Assembly: GCA_015709695.1 (NCBI GenBank)
Contig: CP054183.1
Location: 682,001 to 746,000 of the forward strand
Direction of reading: 5' to 3'
Source: Gammaproteobacteria bacterium
Lineage (GTDB): Bacteria; Pseudomonadota; Gammaproteobacteria; Steroidobacterales; GCA-2729495
Length of the DNA stretch: 64,000 nt
Shown here: positions 16,372 through 28,920 of the stretch, in pieces
Position numbering within the stretch: the stretch's first letter is position 1
Layout of the letters: every line of letters begins with the position of its first letter
The notes under the pieces: generated by a model
What the model was told of the DNA's origin: nothing
Database searches by the model: none
Seen by the model: the letters and a program-made list of their open reading frames with translations, nothing else
Program-made: the position numbers and the translations under genes

Positions 16372-17562
16372 TCAGGATGCCCTGGCCGGGCGGGTGCCGA
16401 TGGGGCGGGTGGCCCCTTGCTGCAGGGCCTCGAGCTCCTGCTCGTAGGCGCGGGTCAGTTCCTCGATGACGATGGCCGGCATCGGCGCGCCCTCTTCCTG
16501 GTGGGTGAGGGTGGCGTAGCTCTCCTCGTAGAGCTCCCAGTACTTGAGCTTGTTGGTGCCGGCGAGCAGGGGCGAGCGCTTCAGGCCGCGGTCGAAGCGA
16601 TTGCGCAGTTCCTCCGGGTCGAGCCGCTCGCTGAAGTCGCGCACCGCGTGGATCATGGCCTTGAACAGCGCCTGCTGGTGGCTCTTCACGTCGAGGAACG
16701 CGGCCTGCACGGCGCGATCCGGCGGCAGGTAGGACTGGCCGGGCTCGCCGAGCAGGTAGCGCAGCGCGTCGGCCACGCCGGGGGAGAACTTCAGCGGGTT
16801 GTTCTGCGAGGGGCGGATGATGGTCTGCGGCAGGCGCAGGGCGTCCTTCATCCGCGAGCGGTTCTGCAGCAGGTCCGCCAGGCCGGTGAGCAGCTCGCGC
16901 ATCAGCAGGCCGGCGGTCTCCAGCACTTCCTCGGGGTTCGAGCCGTGCAGGTCACCGGGCTTCAGGCCCGCGGCCTTGCAGAAGACCTCGACGGCGGCGG
17001 CGTTGCCGGTCGCCGGGGGAGGCGTGCTGGCAGCGACCGGCTTCGCCGCGGCAGGCGCAGGCTTGCGTGCGGCACTCGGGGTGTCGTCCGCCGGCTTGAG
17101 GTGGCGCTCGAGCGCGTTGTAGTCGAAGGCGCGCAGCTTGCTCTCGTCGACCAGCTTGAGCTCCACCGATTCATCCACCGGCACCAGCTGGGCCCGCACC
17201 ACCGAATCGCGCATGCCGTCATCGGCGATCTGCTCGTCACCCGGCGTCACCTCGACGGCAACCTCGTACTCGCCGAGCCGCAGGCGGTCGCCGTTGAACA
17301 GCCGCTGCGGGTGACCGCGGCCCACCGCGGTGTCCGAGCCGTTGACGTAGACGCCGTTGCGGCTGGTATCCACCAGGTAGTAGGCGCCGCCCTGGAAGTC
17401 GATCAGCGCATGGCGGCTGGAAATGAAGCGCTTGTCGTCAGGCAGCACCCAGTCGTTGTCGGCGGCGCGGCCGATGGTGCCGCCGCAGGCGACGAACTCG
17501 CGCAGCTGGGCCTCGCCCAGCTGGGACTTCTGCTGACTCGTGATGCGAAGGCGCAACGCCAT
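16372..17562 (-). CDS. FHA-domain protein, TagH/type VI secretion-associated family (orphan)
   Basis: A 396-residue cytoplasmic protein. The N-terminal forkhead-associated domain (about residues 20-100) has the phosphothreonine-binding residues: IGRAADNDWVLPD, ISSRHA and DTSRNGVYVNG. A Pro/Ala-rich linker leads to a C-terminal helical domain (VEVFCKAAGLKPGDL ... LRELLTGLADLLQNRSRMK ... FDRGLKRSPLLAGTNKLKYWELYEESYATL) that matches the TagH family of type VI secretion loci. No other T6SS gene is in the window, so it is an orphan here. The ATG at 17562 is better placed than the one at 17571 relative to GGGA. Its phospho-partner is unknown; a Ser/Thr kinase gene lies at 35964. Confidence 0.88.
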   Translation of the reverse strand: MALRLRITSQQKSQLGEAQLREFVACGGTIGRAADNDWVLPDDKRFISSRHALIDFQGGAYYLVDTSRNGVYVNGSDTAVGRGHPQRLFNGDRLRLGEYEVAVEVTPGDEQIADDGMRDSVVRAQLVPVDESVELKLVDESKLRAFDYNALERHLKPADDTPSAARKPAPAAAKPVAASTPPPATGNAAAVEVFCKAAGLKPGDLHGSNPEEVLETAGLLMRELLTGLADLLQNRSRMKDALRLPQTIIRPSQNNPLKFSPGVADALRYLLGEPGQSYLPPDRAVQAAFLDVKSHQQALFKAMIHAVRDFSERLDPEELRNRFDRGLKRSPLLAGTNKLKYWELYEESYATLTHQEEGAPMPAIVIEELTRAYEQELEALQQGATRPIGTRPARAS

Positions 17563-17755
17563 GCCGACCATTCCCGCCGTGGGCTTCGGGGATACGCGGA
17601 GCTTCGGGTCCCCGGGGGCTGCCCGAATCCGTTTTCCGCCGGCGGATCATGGCGTCATGGCGCGTGCGTTGCCGCCGGGCAGTTCACAGTTTGCCGGGTC
17701 GATGCCACCCGGGCCGGCCATCGCGGCGCGTCGCGGCACGGGCCAGCCGCTCGGC

Positions 17756-17761
17756 TATAAT
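17756..17761 (+). promoter_or_regulatory. Consensus -10 box before the DUF1820 gene
   Basis: An exact TATAAT lies 65 bases before the DUF1820 start. The hexamer 17 bases upstream (GCGGCA) is a poor -35, so the promoter may need an activator. The rest of the 264-base gap between the FHA gene and DUF1820 is GC-rich with no other clear signal. Confidence 0.45.
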
Positions 17762-17826
17762 GCCGGCCCGGTCCTGGAGGGTGCGTTGCCCTGCGCGGAC
17801 TGCCAGCAAGCCCCTTCGCGTCACGC

Positions 17827-18165
17827 ATGTCGGCCAGGCGACTTTACAAAATATCGTTCGTCAACCAGGGCAAGGTCTACGAGATCTATGCCCGGTCCGT
17901 GGCCCAGGGCGGCCTGTTCGGCTTCATCGAGGTCGAGAAGCTGGTGTTCGGCGAGCGCAGTACCGTGGTGCTCGACCCGGCCGAGGAGCGCATCAAGGCC
18001 GAGTTCGCCGGGGTGCGCCGCACCTACATCCCCATGCACGCCGTGCTGCGCATCGATGAGGTCGAGAAAGAGGGCGTCAGCAAGGTCACCCGCGCCGAGG
18101 GTGGCAACGTCGCCCAGTTTCCGATGCCGGTGTATACGCCCGGTCGCAGCGATGGCGGCGACTAG
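17827..18165 (+). CDS. DUF1820 family protein
   Basis: A 112-residue cytoplasmic protein of a family common in gammaproteobacteria and of unknown function. The conserved segments are LYKISFVNQGKVYEIYAR, GLFGFIEVEKLVFGE and RTYIPMHAVLRIDEVEKEG, followed by a short variable tail. The length matches the family. It sits 33 bases before purL on the same strand and may share its transcript. The ATG at 17827 is the first in frame and gives the family's usual N-terminus. Confidence 0.9.
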   Translation: MSARRLYKISFVNQGKVYEIYARSVAQGGLFGFIEVEKLVFGERSTVVLDPAEERIKAEFAGVRRTYIPMHAVLRIDEVEKEGVSKVTRAEGGNVAQFPMPVYTPGRSDGGD

Positions 18166-18198
18166 GCCGTCGCCCGCGCCATCCCGGCTGCGCCTGAC

Positions 18199-21100
18199 AT
18201 GCTGGAGATAGCCGGCTCGGCGGCGCTGTCGGCCTTCCGGCGCGAACGGCTGCTGGCGGAACTGCGTGCGGCGGTGCCGCGCATCACCGGCATCGAGGCG
18301 CGCTACGTCCACTACGTCGATACCGCGCGGCCGCTCACGGAGGCGGAGTCGGCCGTGCTCGCCGAACTGCTGCGCTACGGGCCGGGCCATGAGGCCGGGA
18401 CCGGCGACGCACCCGTGCTCTGGGTGGTGCCGCGGCTGGGCACCATATCGCCCTGGTCCAGCAAGGCCACCGACATTGCCCGCAGCTGTGGCCTCGACGC
18501 GGTGCGCCGCTGCGAGCGCGGCGTGGCCTGGTCCTTCCAGGCCGGGGGCCCGCTGGCCGCGGCCGAGGTGGGCGCGCTGGCGCCGCTGGTGCACGATCGC
18601 ATGACCGAGTCGGCGCTGTTGCGGCCGGTGCAGGCGGCGGACCTGTTCGGCACCCGCACGCCCCGCCGCCTGGCGCGCGTGCCGTTGCTGGCCGAAGGGC
18701 TGGCGGCGCTCGAGGCCGCCAACCAGTCGCTGGGGCTGGCGCTGTCGGCCGACGAGATCAGCTACCTCGCCGGGCACTTCACGGCGATGGGACGCGATCC
18801 CACCGACGCCGAGCTGATGATGTTCGCCCAGGCGAACTCCGAGCACTGCCGGCACAAGATCTTCAACGCCCGATGGCTCGTGGATGGTGTCGAACAGCCG
18901 CAGAGCCTGTTCGCCATGATCCGCAGCACCCATGCCGCCAACCCGGCCGGCGTGCTCAGCGCCTACAGCGACAACGCCGCGGTCATGGCCGGCAGTGTCG
19001 CCGCGCGGCTGCTCGCCGACCCGGAGAGCGGCGAGTACCGCCTGCAGCGTGAGCCGGTGCACACGCTGATGAAGGTGGAGACGCACAACCACCCGACCGC
19101 CATCGCGCCGTTCCCCGGCGCAGCCACCGGCGCGGGCGGCGAGATCCGTGACGAGGGGGCCACCGGCCGCGGCGCGCGCCCGAAGGCGGGGCTCGCCGGC
19201 TTCAGCGTCTCGCACCTGCGGCTGCCCGGTCATCCCCAGCCCTGGGAGGCGGGCGGCCTCGGGCGGCCGCGACGCATCGTCTCGCCGCTGCAGGTGATGA
19301 TCGAGGGGCCGATCGGCGCAGCGGCCTTCAACAACGAGTTCGGCCGGCCGAATATTGCCGGCTATTTCCGCAGTTTCGAACTGCCGGTGGCGGGCGAACC
19401 GGGACGCGCCTGGGGCTACCACAAGCCCATCATGATCGCCGGTGGCCTCGGCAACATCCGCGAGCCCGACGTGCACAAGGCCGCGGTGCCGCCCGGGGCG
19501 CTGCTGGTGGTGCTCGGCGGGCCGGCGATGCTCATCGGCCTGGGTGGCGGTGCCGCCTCGTCCATGGCGAGCGGCAGCAGCGCCGAGGACCTCGATTTCG
19601 CCTCCGTGCAACGCGGAAACCCCGAAATGCAGCGCCGGGCGCAGCAGGTCATCGAGGCCTGCTGGGCCGCGGGCGCCGCCCCCGGCGGCCACAATCCCAT
19701 CCTGCTCATCCACGACGTGGGCGCGGGCGGCCTGTCCAACGCCATGCCGGAGCTGGTCGACCACAGCCGGCGCGGCGCGCGGCTGGAACTGCGCGAAGTC
19801 CCGAACGCGGAGCCGGGCATGTCGCCGGCGGAGATCTGGTGCAACGAGGCGCAGGAGCGCTACGTGCTCGCCATCGCCCCGGGCGACCTCGACTGGTTCC
19901 GCGCCACCTGCGAGCGCGAGCGCTGCCCGTTCGCGGTGCTCGGCAGCGCCGACGACAGCCGCCTGCTGACGGTCACCGACCGGCTGCTGGGCGAGGCGCC
20001 GGTGGACATGCCGCTGGAGGTGCTGCTCGGCAAGCCGCCGCGCACCACCATGAAGGTGACGCGCAAGGCGCGGCCGCGCGCGACCGCCAGCTTCGCGCAG
20101 CTGGACCTGGCCGAGGCCTGCCAGCGGGTGCTGCGCTTCCCGGCCGTGGCCGACAAGTCCTTCCTGATCCACATCGGCGATCGCACGGTCGGCGGCCTGG
20201 TGGCCCGCGACCAGCTGGTCGGGCCCTGGCAGGTGCCGGTGAGCGATGTCGCGGTGACGGCGCTCGGCTTCGACGATGTCGCCGGCGAGGCCATGGCCAT
20301 GGGCGAACGCACGCCGCTGGCGGTGAGCGATCCGCCGGCTTCGGGGCGCATGGCGGTTGCCGAGGCGCTCACCAACATCCTGGCCGCGGCGGTCACCCGC
20401 CTCGACGAGGTGCGGCTATCGGCAAACTGGATGGCGGCGAGCGGTGTCGACGGCGAGGACGAGGCGCTATACGACACCGTGAGCGCGGTCACCGCGCTGT
20501 GCCGCGAGCTGCGCATCGCCATCCCGGTGGGCAAGGACTCGCTGTCCATGCGCACTGCCTGGAAGGACCACGGCGCGCCGAAGTCGGTGGTCGCTCCGGT
20601 GTCGCTGATCGTCTCCGCCTTCGCGCCGGTGGCCGACGTGCGCGCCACGCTGACGCCGCAGCTCGCCCGGGAGACCGGCTCGCTGCTGTACCTGCTCGAC
20701 CTGGGCGCCGGCCGCAACCGTCTCGGTGGTTCCTGTCTGGCGCAGGCCTTCGGCATCGCCGGCGGCGAGGTGCCAGACCTCGACGACCCGCCGCGGCTGG
20801 CCAGCCTGTTCGCCTGCATCGGCGCCCTGCGCGCGCAGGGCCTGCTGCAGGCCTACCATGACCGTGCCGACGGCGGCCTCTTTGTCACGCTGTGCGAGAT
20901 GGCCTTCGCCGGCCGTGCCGGCCTGGAGATCGAGCTGCCGGCAGGTACCGGCACGCACGGTGCGCTGTTCGCCGAGGAGATCGGCGCGGTGATTCAGGTG
21001 CGTGCCGCCGACGCGGCCCGCGTCGAGGCCGCCTTCGCCAGCCATGGCATCGGCGCCTGGGCGCAGCGCATCGGCCGCGTCACCGAGGGGCCGCGCATCG

Positions 21101-22095
21101 TCATCCGCCAGGCCGGAGCGATCCTGCTCGATTTCGAGCGCCAGGCGCTGCACGCCACCTGGTCCGAACTCAGCTACCGCATGCAGGCCCTGCGCGACAA
21201 TCCGGCCACCGCGGCCGAGGCCTATGCGGCCCTGCGCGATCCCGGCGATCCCGGGCTGTCGCCGCGGCTGGGCTTCAGCATGGCCGACAACCCCGCGGCG
21301 GCCTTCATCGCCAGCGGCAGGCGCCCGCGGGTGGCGATACTGCGTGAGCAGGGCGTCAACAGCCAGCTGGAGATGGCGGCCGCCTTCCTGCGCGCCGGCT
21401 TCACGCCGGTGGACGTGCACATGTCGGACCTGCTCGCCGGCCGCCGGCGCCTCGACGAGTTCCGTGGCCTGGTGATCTGCGGCGGCTTTTCTTTCGGCGA
21501 CGTGCTCGGCGCCGGCGGTGGCTGGGCGCGTTCCATCCTGTTCAACGCAAGGGTGCGCGAGGAATTCTCGGCCTGGTTCCGGCGTGAGGATGCCTTCACC
21601 CTCGGTGTCTGCAATGGCTGCCAGATGCTCAGCGGGCTGCGCGAGATCATCCCCGGCACGGACCACTGGCCGCGCTTCGTGCAGAACCTCTCCGAGCAGT
21701 TCGAGGCACGTCTCAGCCTGGTCGAGGTGCTGGAGAGCCGCTCGGTGCTGCTGCAGGGCATGGCGGGCAGCCGCCTGCTGATCGCCACCTCGCATGGCGA
21801 GGGACGTGCGGAATTCGTCGCGGCCGGAGACCTGACGGCCTGCGAGGCGGCAGGCCAGGTGGCCATCCGCTATGTCGACAACCATGGCCGCCCCGCGACG
21901 CGCTATCCGGCGAATCCCAACGGCTCGCCGGGCGGCATCGCCGGGCTGACCTCGGCGGATGGCCGCGTCACCGTCTTCATGCCGCACCCCGAGCGCGTGC
22001 ACCTGGCCATGCAGCACTCCTGGCATCCGCGGGACTGGGGCGAGGAAGGGCCCTGGATGCGGCTGTTCCGCAACGCGCGGGCCTGGGTCGGCTAG
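18199..22095 (+). CDS. purL: Phosphoribosylformylglycinamidine synthase (FGAM synthetase), single-chain
   Basis: The fourth step of purine synthesis: converts FGAR, glutamine and ATP to FGAM. At 1298 residues it is the large fused form of gammaproteobacteria. An N-terminal PurS-like domain and linker are followed by two AIRS-type ATP-binding halves ([50 protein letters not shown]) and a C-terminal glutamine amidotransferase with the nucleophile in [20 protein letters not shown] and the His/Glu of MPHPERV. The last two bases of its TAG and the first two of the opposite gene's stop are shared in a CTAG overlap with the convergent RND permease gene. Confidence 0.98.
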   Translation: MLEIAGSAALSAFRRERLLAELRAAVPRITGIEARYVHYVDTARPLTEAESAVLAELLRYGPGHEAGTGDAPVLWVVPRLGTISPWSSKATDIARSCGLDAVRRCERGVAWSFQAGGPLAAAEVGALAPLVHDRMTESALLRPVQAADLFGTRTPRRLARVPLLAEGLAALEAANQSLGLALSADEISYLAGHFTAMGRDPTDAELMMFAQANSEHCRHKIFNARWLVDGVEQPQSLFAMIRSTHAANPAGVLSAYSDNAAVMAGSVAARLLADPESGEYRLQREPVHTLMKVETHNHPTAIAPFPGAATGAGGEIRDEGATGRGARPKAGLAGFSVSHLRLPGHPQPWEAGGLGRPRRIVSPLQVMIEGPIGAAAFNNEFGRPNIAGYFRSFELPVAGEPGRAWGYHKPIMIAGGLGNIREPDVHKAAVPPGALLVVLGGPAMLIGLGGGAASSMASGSSAEDLDFASVQRGNPEMQRRAQQVIEACWAAGAAPGGHNPILLIHDVGAGGLSNAMPELVDHSRRGARLELREVPNAEPGMSPAEIWCNEAQERYVLAIAPGDLDWFRATCERERCPFAVLGSADDSRLLTVTDRLLGEAPVDMPLEVLLGKPPRTTMKVTRKARPRATASFAQLDLAEACQRVLRFPAVADKSFLIHIGDRTVGGLVARDQLVGPWQVPVSDVAVTALGFDDVAGEAMAMGERTPLAVSDPPASGRMAVAEALTNILAAAVTRLDEVRLSANWMAASGVDGEDEALYDTVSAVTALCRELRIAIPVGKDSLSMRTAWKDHGAPKSVVAPVSLIVSAFAPVADVRATLTPQLARETGSLLYLLDLGAGRNRLGGSCLAQAFGIAGGEVPDLDDPPRLASLFACIGALRAQGLLQAYHDRADGGLFVTLCEMAFAGRAGLEIELPAGTGTHGALFAEEIGAVIQVRAADAARVEAAFASHGIGAWAQRIGRVTEGPRIVIRQAGAILLDFERQALHATWSELSYRMQALRDNPATAAEAYAALRDPGDPGLSPRLGFSMADNPAAAFIASGRRPRVAILREQGVNSQLEMAAAFLRAGFTPVDVHMSDLLAGRRRLDEFRGLVICGGFSFGDVLGAGGGWARSILFNARVREEFSAWFRREDAFTLGVCNGCQMLSGLREIIPGTDHWPRFVQNLSEQFEARLSLVEVLESRSVLLQGMAGSRLLIATSHGEGRAEFVAAGDLTACEAAGQVAIRYVDNHGRPATRYPANPNGSPGGIAGLTSADGRVTVFMPHPERVHLAMQHSWHPRDWGEEGPWMRLFRNARAWVG

Positions 22096-25000
22096 GCGGC
22101 GCTGCGCGCCTCCCGTGCCTGGCGCCGCGCGGCGCGGCGTGAGCGGAAGCGGCTGACCCATTCGGCGACCAGCCAGTAGGCGGCCGGCACGGCCAGCAGG
22201 GACAGCAGCGTCGAGGTCAGCAGTCCGCCGATGACCGAGATCCCCAGCGGTGCGCGGAAATTGCCGTCCGCAGCCAGCGAGAAGGCCACCGGCACCATGC
22301 CGGCACCCATGGCGATGGTGGTCATGATCACCGGGCGCACGCGCTTGTGACATGCATCGATGATGGCCTCGCGGCGCGGCAGCCCGGCGCGCTCGCCGAT
22401 GATGGCGTAATCGACGATGAGGATGGAGTTCTTGGTGGACACGCCGGTCAGCATCAGCAGCCCGACCAGCGATGGCAGCGACAGCGCGTAGCCGGAGACC
22501 AGCAGCGCGCCGAAGGCTCCCACGCCGCACAGCGGGATGGCGGCGAGGATCACCAGCGGCATCGACGGGCTGTTGAACAGCATCAGCAGTACCACGTACA
22601 CGCTGAGCACGCCGGTCAGCATGGCGAGCGCGAAGCCCACGAACAGGTCGACGAAGGCCTCGGCATCGCCGCCCGGCAGGATGCGCACGCCCGGCGGCAG
22701 GTTCTGCACCGCCGGCAGCTTCCGGACCTCGGCCATCACCGGACCGAGCGGATTGCCGTTGAGCTCGCCGGAGATCTTCACGTTGCGCTCGCGATTGTAG
22801 CGCTCGATGACCGCCGGCCCGCTGCTGTCGCGGATGTCGGCCACCGCGGAGAGCGGCACGGCGCCGCCGCGGGCCGGCACGCGCATCAGGCTCAGCAGGG
22901 AGGCGTCGTCGCGCGCGGCCTCCACCACCTGCACGCGGATGGGGATCTGCCGCTCTGCGAGGTTGAGCTTCGGCAGGTTGCGGAGGAAGTCCCCGGTGGT
23001 GGCGATGCGGGCGGCCTCGGCGATATCCACGGTGGAGACGCCGAGGTCCGCGGCGCGGGCCGGGTCCGGGACGATGACGATCTCCGGCTGCAGCAGCGAG
23101 GCCGAGGATTGCACGCCGCTCAGGCCGCGAACGCCGCGCATCGCCGCCTCGATGCGCTGGGCTGCCGCGGCCAGCTGCACCGGGTCGCGGCCCACCACCA
23201 CCAGCTCGAGCCGGTCGCCGGGCCCCAGCGCGGCGAAGCTCACGCGCACGCCGGCCAGTTTCTCCAGGCGGCGGCGGACTTCGACCTCCAGCTGCTGCAT
23301 GGTGCGCTGGCGCTTGTCGGTGAACCGCAGGTTGACCTGTGCCTTGCGTACTTCGCCGCTGCCGGCCGTGGTGAATCCGGTGCCGGATTGCGAGCCTACG
23401 CGCGCGAACACGCTCTTCAGCTCCGGGATGTCCGCCAGCAGCCGCCGGGCCTGCTCGGCCACCGCGGCGGTGTCCTGCAGTGTGGAGCCGGGCGGGAGCT
23501 CGAGGAGCACCGTCGAGCGCGATTCGTTGTTCGGCGGCACGAAGGTGCGGGGGATGAGCGGCAGCAGCGCCAGCGCTACGACGAAAGTGGCGAAGGCGGT
23601 GGCCAGCGTGCGCCAGGGCCTGGCCAGGGCATGGCCCACCAGCCTCATGTAGAAGCGGACCCAGGCCGGCTCGCTGAGCTGCTTCAGCTTCCTGGTCATG
23701 AAATAGGCTGCCAGCATCGGCGTCAGCAGGCGCGCGACCAGCAGCGAGAACAGCACGGCAGTCGCCGCGGTCCAGCCGAACTCGCGGAAGAACAGGCCGA
23801 TCTGCCCGGGCATGAAGGCCACCGGGATGAACACGGCCGCCAGCGTGGCGGAGGTGGCGATGACGGCGATGCCGATCTCGTCGGCCGCTTCGCCGGCAGC
23901 CTGCATGGGTGTCTTGCCCAGCGCGCGGTGGCGGGTGATGTTCTCCACCTCGACGATGGCGTCATCCACGAGGATGCCGATTACCACGGCCATGGCGAGC
24001 AGCGACAGCAGGTTGAGGCTGAAGCCGAGCAGGTGCATGACGCCGAAGGTCGGGATCACCGAGAGCGGCAGCGCCAGCGCCGAGATCCAGGTGGCGCGCC
24101 GGTCGCGCAGGAACAGCCACACCACCGCCACGGCCAGCAGCGCGCCCTCGGCCAGCATCGACATCGAAGCGTTGTAGGAGTTGCGTGCTTCCTCCACCAC
24201 CGAGTCCACCTCGATGAAGCGCACCTCCGGGTGCTCCCGCGCGAGTTCGGCGATGCGCCCGCGAACTTCGTCGCCCACCGCGACCTCGCTGGTCTTCACC
24301 GCACGCTGGATGCCAAAGCCCACCACCGGCTTTCCGTTCAGCAGCGCCATGTCGCGCGGCTCGGCGTGGCTGTCGCTCACCGTGGCGATGGTGGACAGAC
24401 GCACCGAGCGCCCGTCGGGCAGCGAGATCGGGTAGTCGGCAAGGGCAGCCGCGCTGTGCACCGTGGCGATGGTGCGCACCGTCTGCTCGCCGCCGCCGAC
24501 GGTGGTGCGGCCACCGGCCCGCTCCACCTGGATGCGGGCGAGCTGCATGGACACGGTGCCGGCGGTCAGGCCGAAGGCCTGCAGCATGTCCGGGCGCAGG
24601 TCCACGCGTACCTCGCGGTCCAGGCCGCCGATGCGGCTCACGGTGCCGACGCCCGGGGTGCCGAACAGCACCTTTTTCACCGTGTCGTCGACGAACCAGC
24701 TGAGCTCGTCGAGGGCGAGGCGGTCGGACTCGATCGCGTAGGTCAGCATGGTCGGTCCGAGCACGGTGAGGCGGGTGATCTGCGGCTCGTCGATCTCCGC
24801 CGGCAGGTCGCTGCGCACGCGGTCCATGGCGTCGCGCACTTCCTCCAGCGCGGTGTCCATGTCCCGGCCGAGCTCGAAGAGGATGCGGGTGCGCGACTGC
24901 CCCTCGTTGACCGTGGAGAGCAGCTTGTCGATGTTGGCGATGCCCGCCACCGCATCCTCCACCTTGCGGGTGACATCGGTCTCCAGCTGGCTCGGGCTGG

Positions 25001-25160
25001 CGCCCGGCAGCGTCACCTTGATGTCGATCTCCGGGGGCGTGAAGTCCGGCAGAGTGGAGATCGGCAGCTGGCGCCATCCCCAGAAGCCGAAGACGCAGAG
25101 GATGACGAACGCCAGGGCCGCGGGGATCGGGTGGGCGATGCCCCAGCGGGAGACGTTCAC
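22092..25160 (-). CDS. RND efflux transporter, inner-membrane permease
   Basis: A 1022-residue proton-driven exporter of the AcrB/MexB superfamily. It has the typical layout: an N-terminal helix ([16 protein letters not shown]), a large periplasmic loop, six helices, a second loop and six more helices. The TM4 proton-relay motif [16 protein letters not shown] carries the paired aspartates. Sequence details ([21 protein letters not shown]) are closer to the HAE1-like branch of chromosomal pumps than to AcrB itself. The start is GTG at 25160, overlapping the adaptor's stop as GTGA. No outer-membrane factor gene is nearby, so it must use one encoded elsewhere. The substrate is unknown. Confidence 0.95.
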   Translation of the reverse strand: MNVSRWGIAHPIPAALAFVILCVFGFWGWRQLPISTLPDFTPPEIDIKVTLPGASPSQLETDVTRKVEDAVAGIANIDKLLSTVNEGQSRTRILFELGRDMDTALEEVRDAMDRVRSDLPAEIDEPQITRLTVLGPTMLTYAIESDRLALDELSWFVDDTVKKVLFGTPGVGTVSRIGGLDREVRVDLRPDMLQAFGLTAGTVSMQLARIQVERAGGRTTVGGGEQTVRTIATVHSAAALADYPISLPDGRSVRLSTIATVSDSHAEPRDMALLNGKPVVGFGIQRAVKTSEVAVGDEVRGRIAELAREHPEVRFIEVDSVVEEARNSYNASMSMLAEGALLAVAVVWLFLRDRRATWISALALPLSVIPTFGVMHLLGFSLNLLSLLAMAVVIGILVDDAIVEVENITRHRALGKTPMQAAGEAADEIGIAVIATSATLAAVFIPVAFMPGQIGLFFREFGWTAATAVLFSLLVARLLTPMLAAYFMTRKLKQLSEPAWVRFYMRLVGHALARPWRTLATAFATFVVALALLPLIPRTFVPPNNESRSTVLLELPPGSTLQDTAAVAEQARRLLADIPELKSVFARVGSQSGTGFTTAGSGEVRKAQVNLRFTDKRQRTMQQLEVEVRRRLEKLAGVRVSFAALGPGDRLELVVVGRDPVQLAAAAQRIEAAMRGVRGLSGVQSSASLLQPEIVIVPDPARAADLGVSTVDIAEAARIATTGDFLRNLPKLNLAERQIPIRVQVVEAARDDASLLSLMRVPARGGAVPLSAVADIRDSSGPAVIERYNRERNVKISGELNGNPLGPVMAEVRKLPAVQNLPPGVRILPGGDAEAFVDLFVGFALAMLTGVLSVYVVLLMLFNSPSMPLVILAAIPLCGVGAFGALLVSGYALSLPSLVGLLMLTGVSTKNSILIVDYAIIGERAGLPRREAIIDACHKRVRPVIMTTIAMGAGMVPVAFSLAADGNFRAPLGISVIGGLLTSTLLSLLAVPAAYWLVAEWVSRFRSRRAARRQAREARSAA

Positions 25161-26284
25161 CGTGGTGGCTCCGCCGGCGCCGCGGCCGCCTGGGCGGGCA
25201 GCACGCGTACCAGGTCGCCGTCGCCGAGGAAGCCGGCGCCGCGCGCCACCACCCGGTCGTCCGGCCCGAGGCCGCTGGTCACCTCGGTGATCTCGCCCTG
25301 CTGGATGCCGACCCCGATGCGCTGCTGCGTGACCCTGGCCACGTCGGCGGAGCCCTGCAGCACGAAGACGTAGGGCAGGCCATCGCGGAACACCACGGCC
25401 TCCCGCGGCAGCACGCTGGCCTGCACGGTGCCGAGGAGGATGCGGCCCTGGGCGAACATGCCGGCGCGCAGGGTGCCGGGCTCGGGCAGGTCGGCGTAGA
25501 CCAGCCCGGTGCGGGTCTGCGGGTCGAGGGCCGGGGACACTGCGCGGATCCACCCGCGGACCATGGCGCCGTCGGCTGCGGTGAGCTCCACCGCCGCGCC
25601 TTCGCGCACCCGCGCGAAATCGCCTTCCGCCAGCTCGGCACGCCATTCCAGGCGGCCATCGCGGATCAGGCGCAACAGTTCGGCGCCTGCGGAGACCACC
25701 TGGCCCGGTTCCACCGAGCGGGCGGAGATGACCCCGGCCTGCGGCGCCTCCAGCGTGGCGAAGCCGAGTTTCAGCCGGGCGGCATCGCGGTCGGCCTGCG
25801 CGGTGGTGAGCTTGGCCTCGGCGCTGATGAGGTTGGCCTTGAGCTGGTCGGCATCGGCGGTGGAGATCAGCTTGCGCTCCAGCAGGCTGTCGCCGCGCGC
25901 ATTCGCGGCGCGGGCCAGGGCGAGGTTGGCCTTTGCCTGTTCCAGCGCCGCGTCGGCCTGACGTGCCTGCACCTCCAGGGTGCGCGCATCCAGGCGCAGC
26001 AGCACCTGGCCGGGCTTCACCCTGTCGCCCACCTCGACCAGCACGGCGGTGACCCGCACGCCGCTGAGTTCGACGCCGAGCGACATTTCCTGCCAGGCGG
26101 CCACCGAGCCGGAGGCGACCAGGCTGCGTTCAAGCGGGCGGGTGGCCAGACGCGTCGCGGTGACGCTGAGGCTGGGTGTAGCTTCTGGAGCCGGGGCCTT
26201 GCCGCCGCAGGCGGTGATCAGGCCAGTGAGGGCGAGTGCGGCGAGCCAGCGTGCGCCGGCAGGGAAGCGGGTCGGGCGGGGCAT
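25157..26284 (-). CDS. RND efflux periplasmic adaptor (membrane fusion) lipoprotein
   Basis: A 375-residue adaptor that joins the permease to an outer-membrane channel. The signal peptide ends in LITAC, a lipobox. The barrel-sandwich half-motifs are VTAVLVEVGDRVKPGQVLLRLDA and FATLEAPQAGVISARSVEPGQVV, separated by a coiled-coil hairpin rich in Ala, Gln and Leu (about residues 105-165). A beta-barrel and membrane-proximal domain follow. It is first in the two-gene operon with the permease. A TAGAAT -10-like hexamer lies about 9 bases before the ATG, so the leader would be very short. Confidence 0.93.
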   Translation of the reverse strand: MPRPTRFPAGARWLAALALTGLITACGGKAPAPEATPSLSVTATRLATRPLERSLVASGSVAAWQEMSLGVELSGVRVTAVLVEVGDRVKPGQVLLRLDARTLEVQARQADAALEQAKANLALARAANARGDSLLERKLISTADADQLKANLISAEAKLTTAQADRDAARLKLGFATLEAPQAGVISARSVEPGQVVSAGAELLRLIRDGRLEWRAELAEGDFARVREGAAVELTAADGAMVRGWIRAVSPALDPQTRTGLVYADLPEPGTLRAGMFAQGRILLGTVQASVLPREAVVFRDGLPYVFVLQGSADVARVTQQRIGVGIQQGEITEVTSGLGPDDRVVARGAGFLGDGDLVRVLPAQAAAAPAEPPR

Positions 26285-26344
26285 GGCGGCATTCTAGCGA
26301 TTGCCTCCCGCCCGTGCATGACGCGGGTCATCGGCCTGCCCGGT

Positions 26345-27067
26345 TCAGCGCTCCACGCTGCGGATAGCCGGCACGATTGGCATCGCCGGCGGGCGCGCCG
26401 GCTCCACGGCCGGGAACTGGCGCAGGCGCAGCGCCTGCTGCAGGCGGGCGCGGCGCACGTAGGACTGGTAGAGCAGGTCCTTGAGGGTCTCCAGCAACAC
26501 CATCGCCTGCAGGCGAGTGAGCGGCTGCGCGACCTGGCCCTGCGGGGCCTCGCCCTCGAACAGCACGCGGCGGATGGCGTTGAAGGTGGTGTCGTCGATC
26601 TCCGCCAGCATGCGTACCTCGGCCACCTGGTCGAAGATCTTCAGGCGGCTGCGCTCGCCGAGGTCCTCGAGCATGGCCTGGATGGTGGCGCGGCACATCA
26701 GCGCGAAGGCCTGGTTGAGCCCCGCAGTGTGGCAGGCCAGCGCCTCGCGGAAGGTGGCGGCGACGGCATCGGGCAGGTGCGCGTAGCTGAAGCGCTCCGG
26801 CGGGCGCTCCATTTCCTCCGGCAGCGGGTGGAACTCGACACGGTCCTCATGCCAGGCGCGGACCCGGTAGCGGATGAACAGCGGCGTGTGGCAGGCGTCG
26901 CACTCGAGGACGATGCCGACGCGCGCCGGCTGTTCGGCGCGCAGGCGCGCGAAAGTCGGGCAGGCCATCAGCGAGAAATGCGCGACGCTGCCGCAATGCG
27001 GGCATTCGCCGTTCACCGACTCCCGGTGCAGGCGGTTCTGGCTGTCGAGGAATGCCGGGATGCTCAT
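26345..27067 (-). CDS. Zinc-ribbon protein, possibly DUF4145-like
   Basis: A 240-residue protein I cannot assign with certainty. The N-terminus has an atypical zinc ribbon: CPHCGSVAHFSL near residue 22 and CDACHTPLFIRY near 55. A helical part follows with FREALACHTAGLNQAFALMCRATIQAMLEDLG, which resembles the DUF4145 core, and then LEDLGERSRLKIFDQVAEV and a Pro-rich tail. It probably functions in the cytoplasm. It follows ettA by 28 bases on the same strand and may be co-transcribed. The ATG at 27067 begins MSIPAFLDS; the frame further upstream lies inside ettA. Confidence 0.7.
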   Translation of the reverse strand: MSIPAFLDSQNRLHRESVNGECPHCGSVAHFSLMACPTFARLRAEQPARVGIVLECDACHTPLFIRYRVRAWHEDRVEFHPLPEEMERPPERFSYAHLPDAVAATFREALACHTAGLNQAFALMCRATIQAMLEDLGERSRLKIFDQVAEVRMLAEIDDTTFNAIRRVLFEGEAPQGQVAQPLTRLQAMVLLETLKDLLYQSYVRRARLQQALRLRQFPAVEPARPPAMPIVPAIRSVER

Positions 27068-27095
27068 GGCCGGGCCTCCGTGGCCGCGCGCTGGT

Positions 27096-28769
<1,674 letters not shown>

Positions 28770-28920
28770 GGCTGGATTTTCGGCTGCCGGCAGAAAAGGC
28801 GGCGATTATCGGCGGCGGCTGCCGGAATGACCAGCGGCGGGCCGCCACCGGGGTCCGCGTCGGGTCGCGGGCCGGCGGGGCGCGGCGTACAATTGCGCCC
28901 CCATTTGCGCGGAGGCTGGC

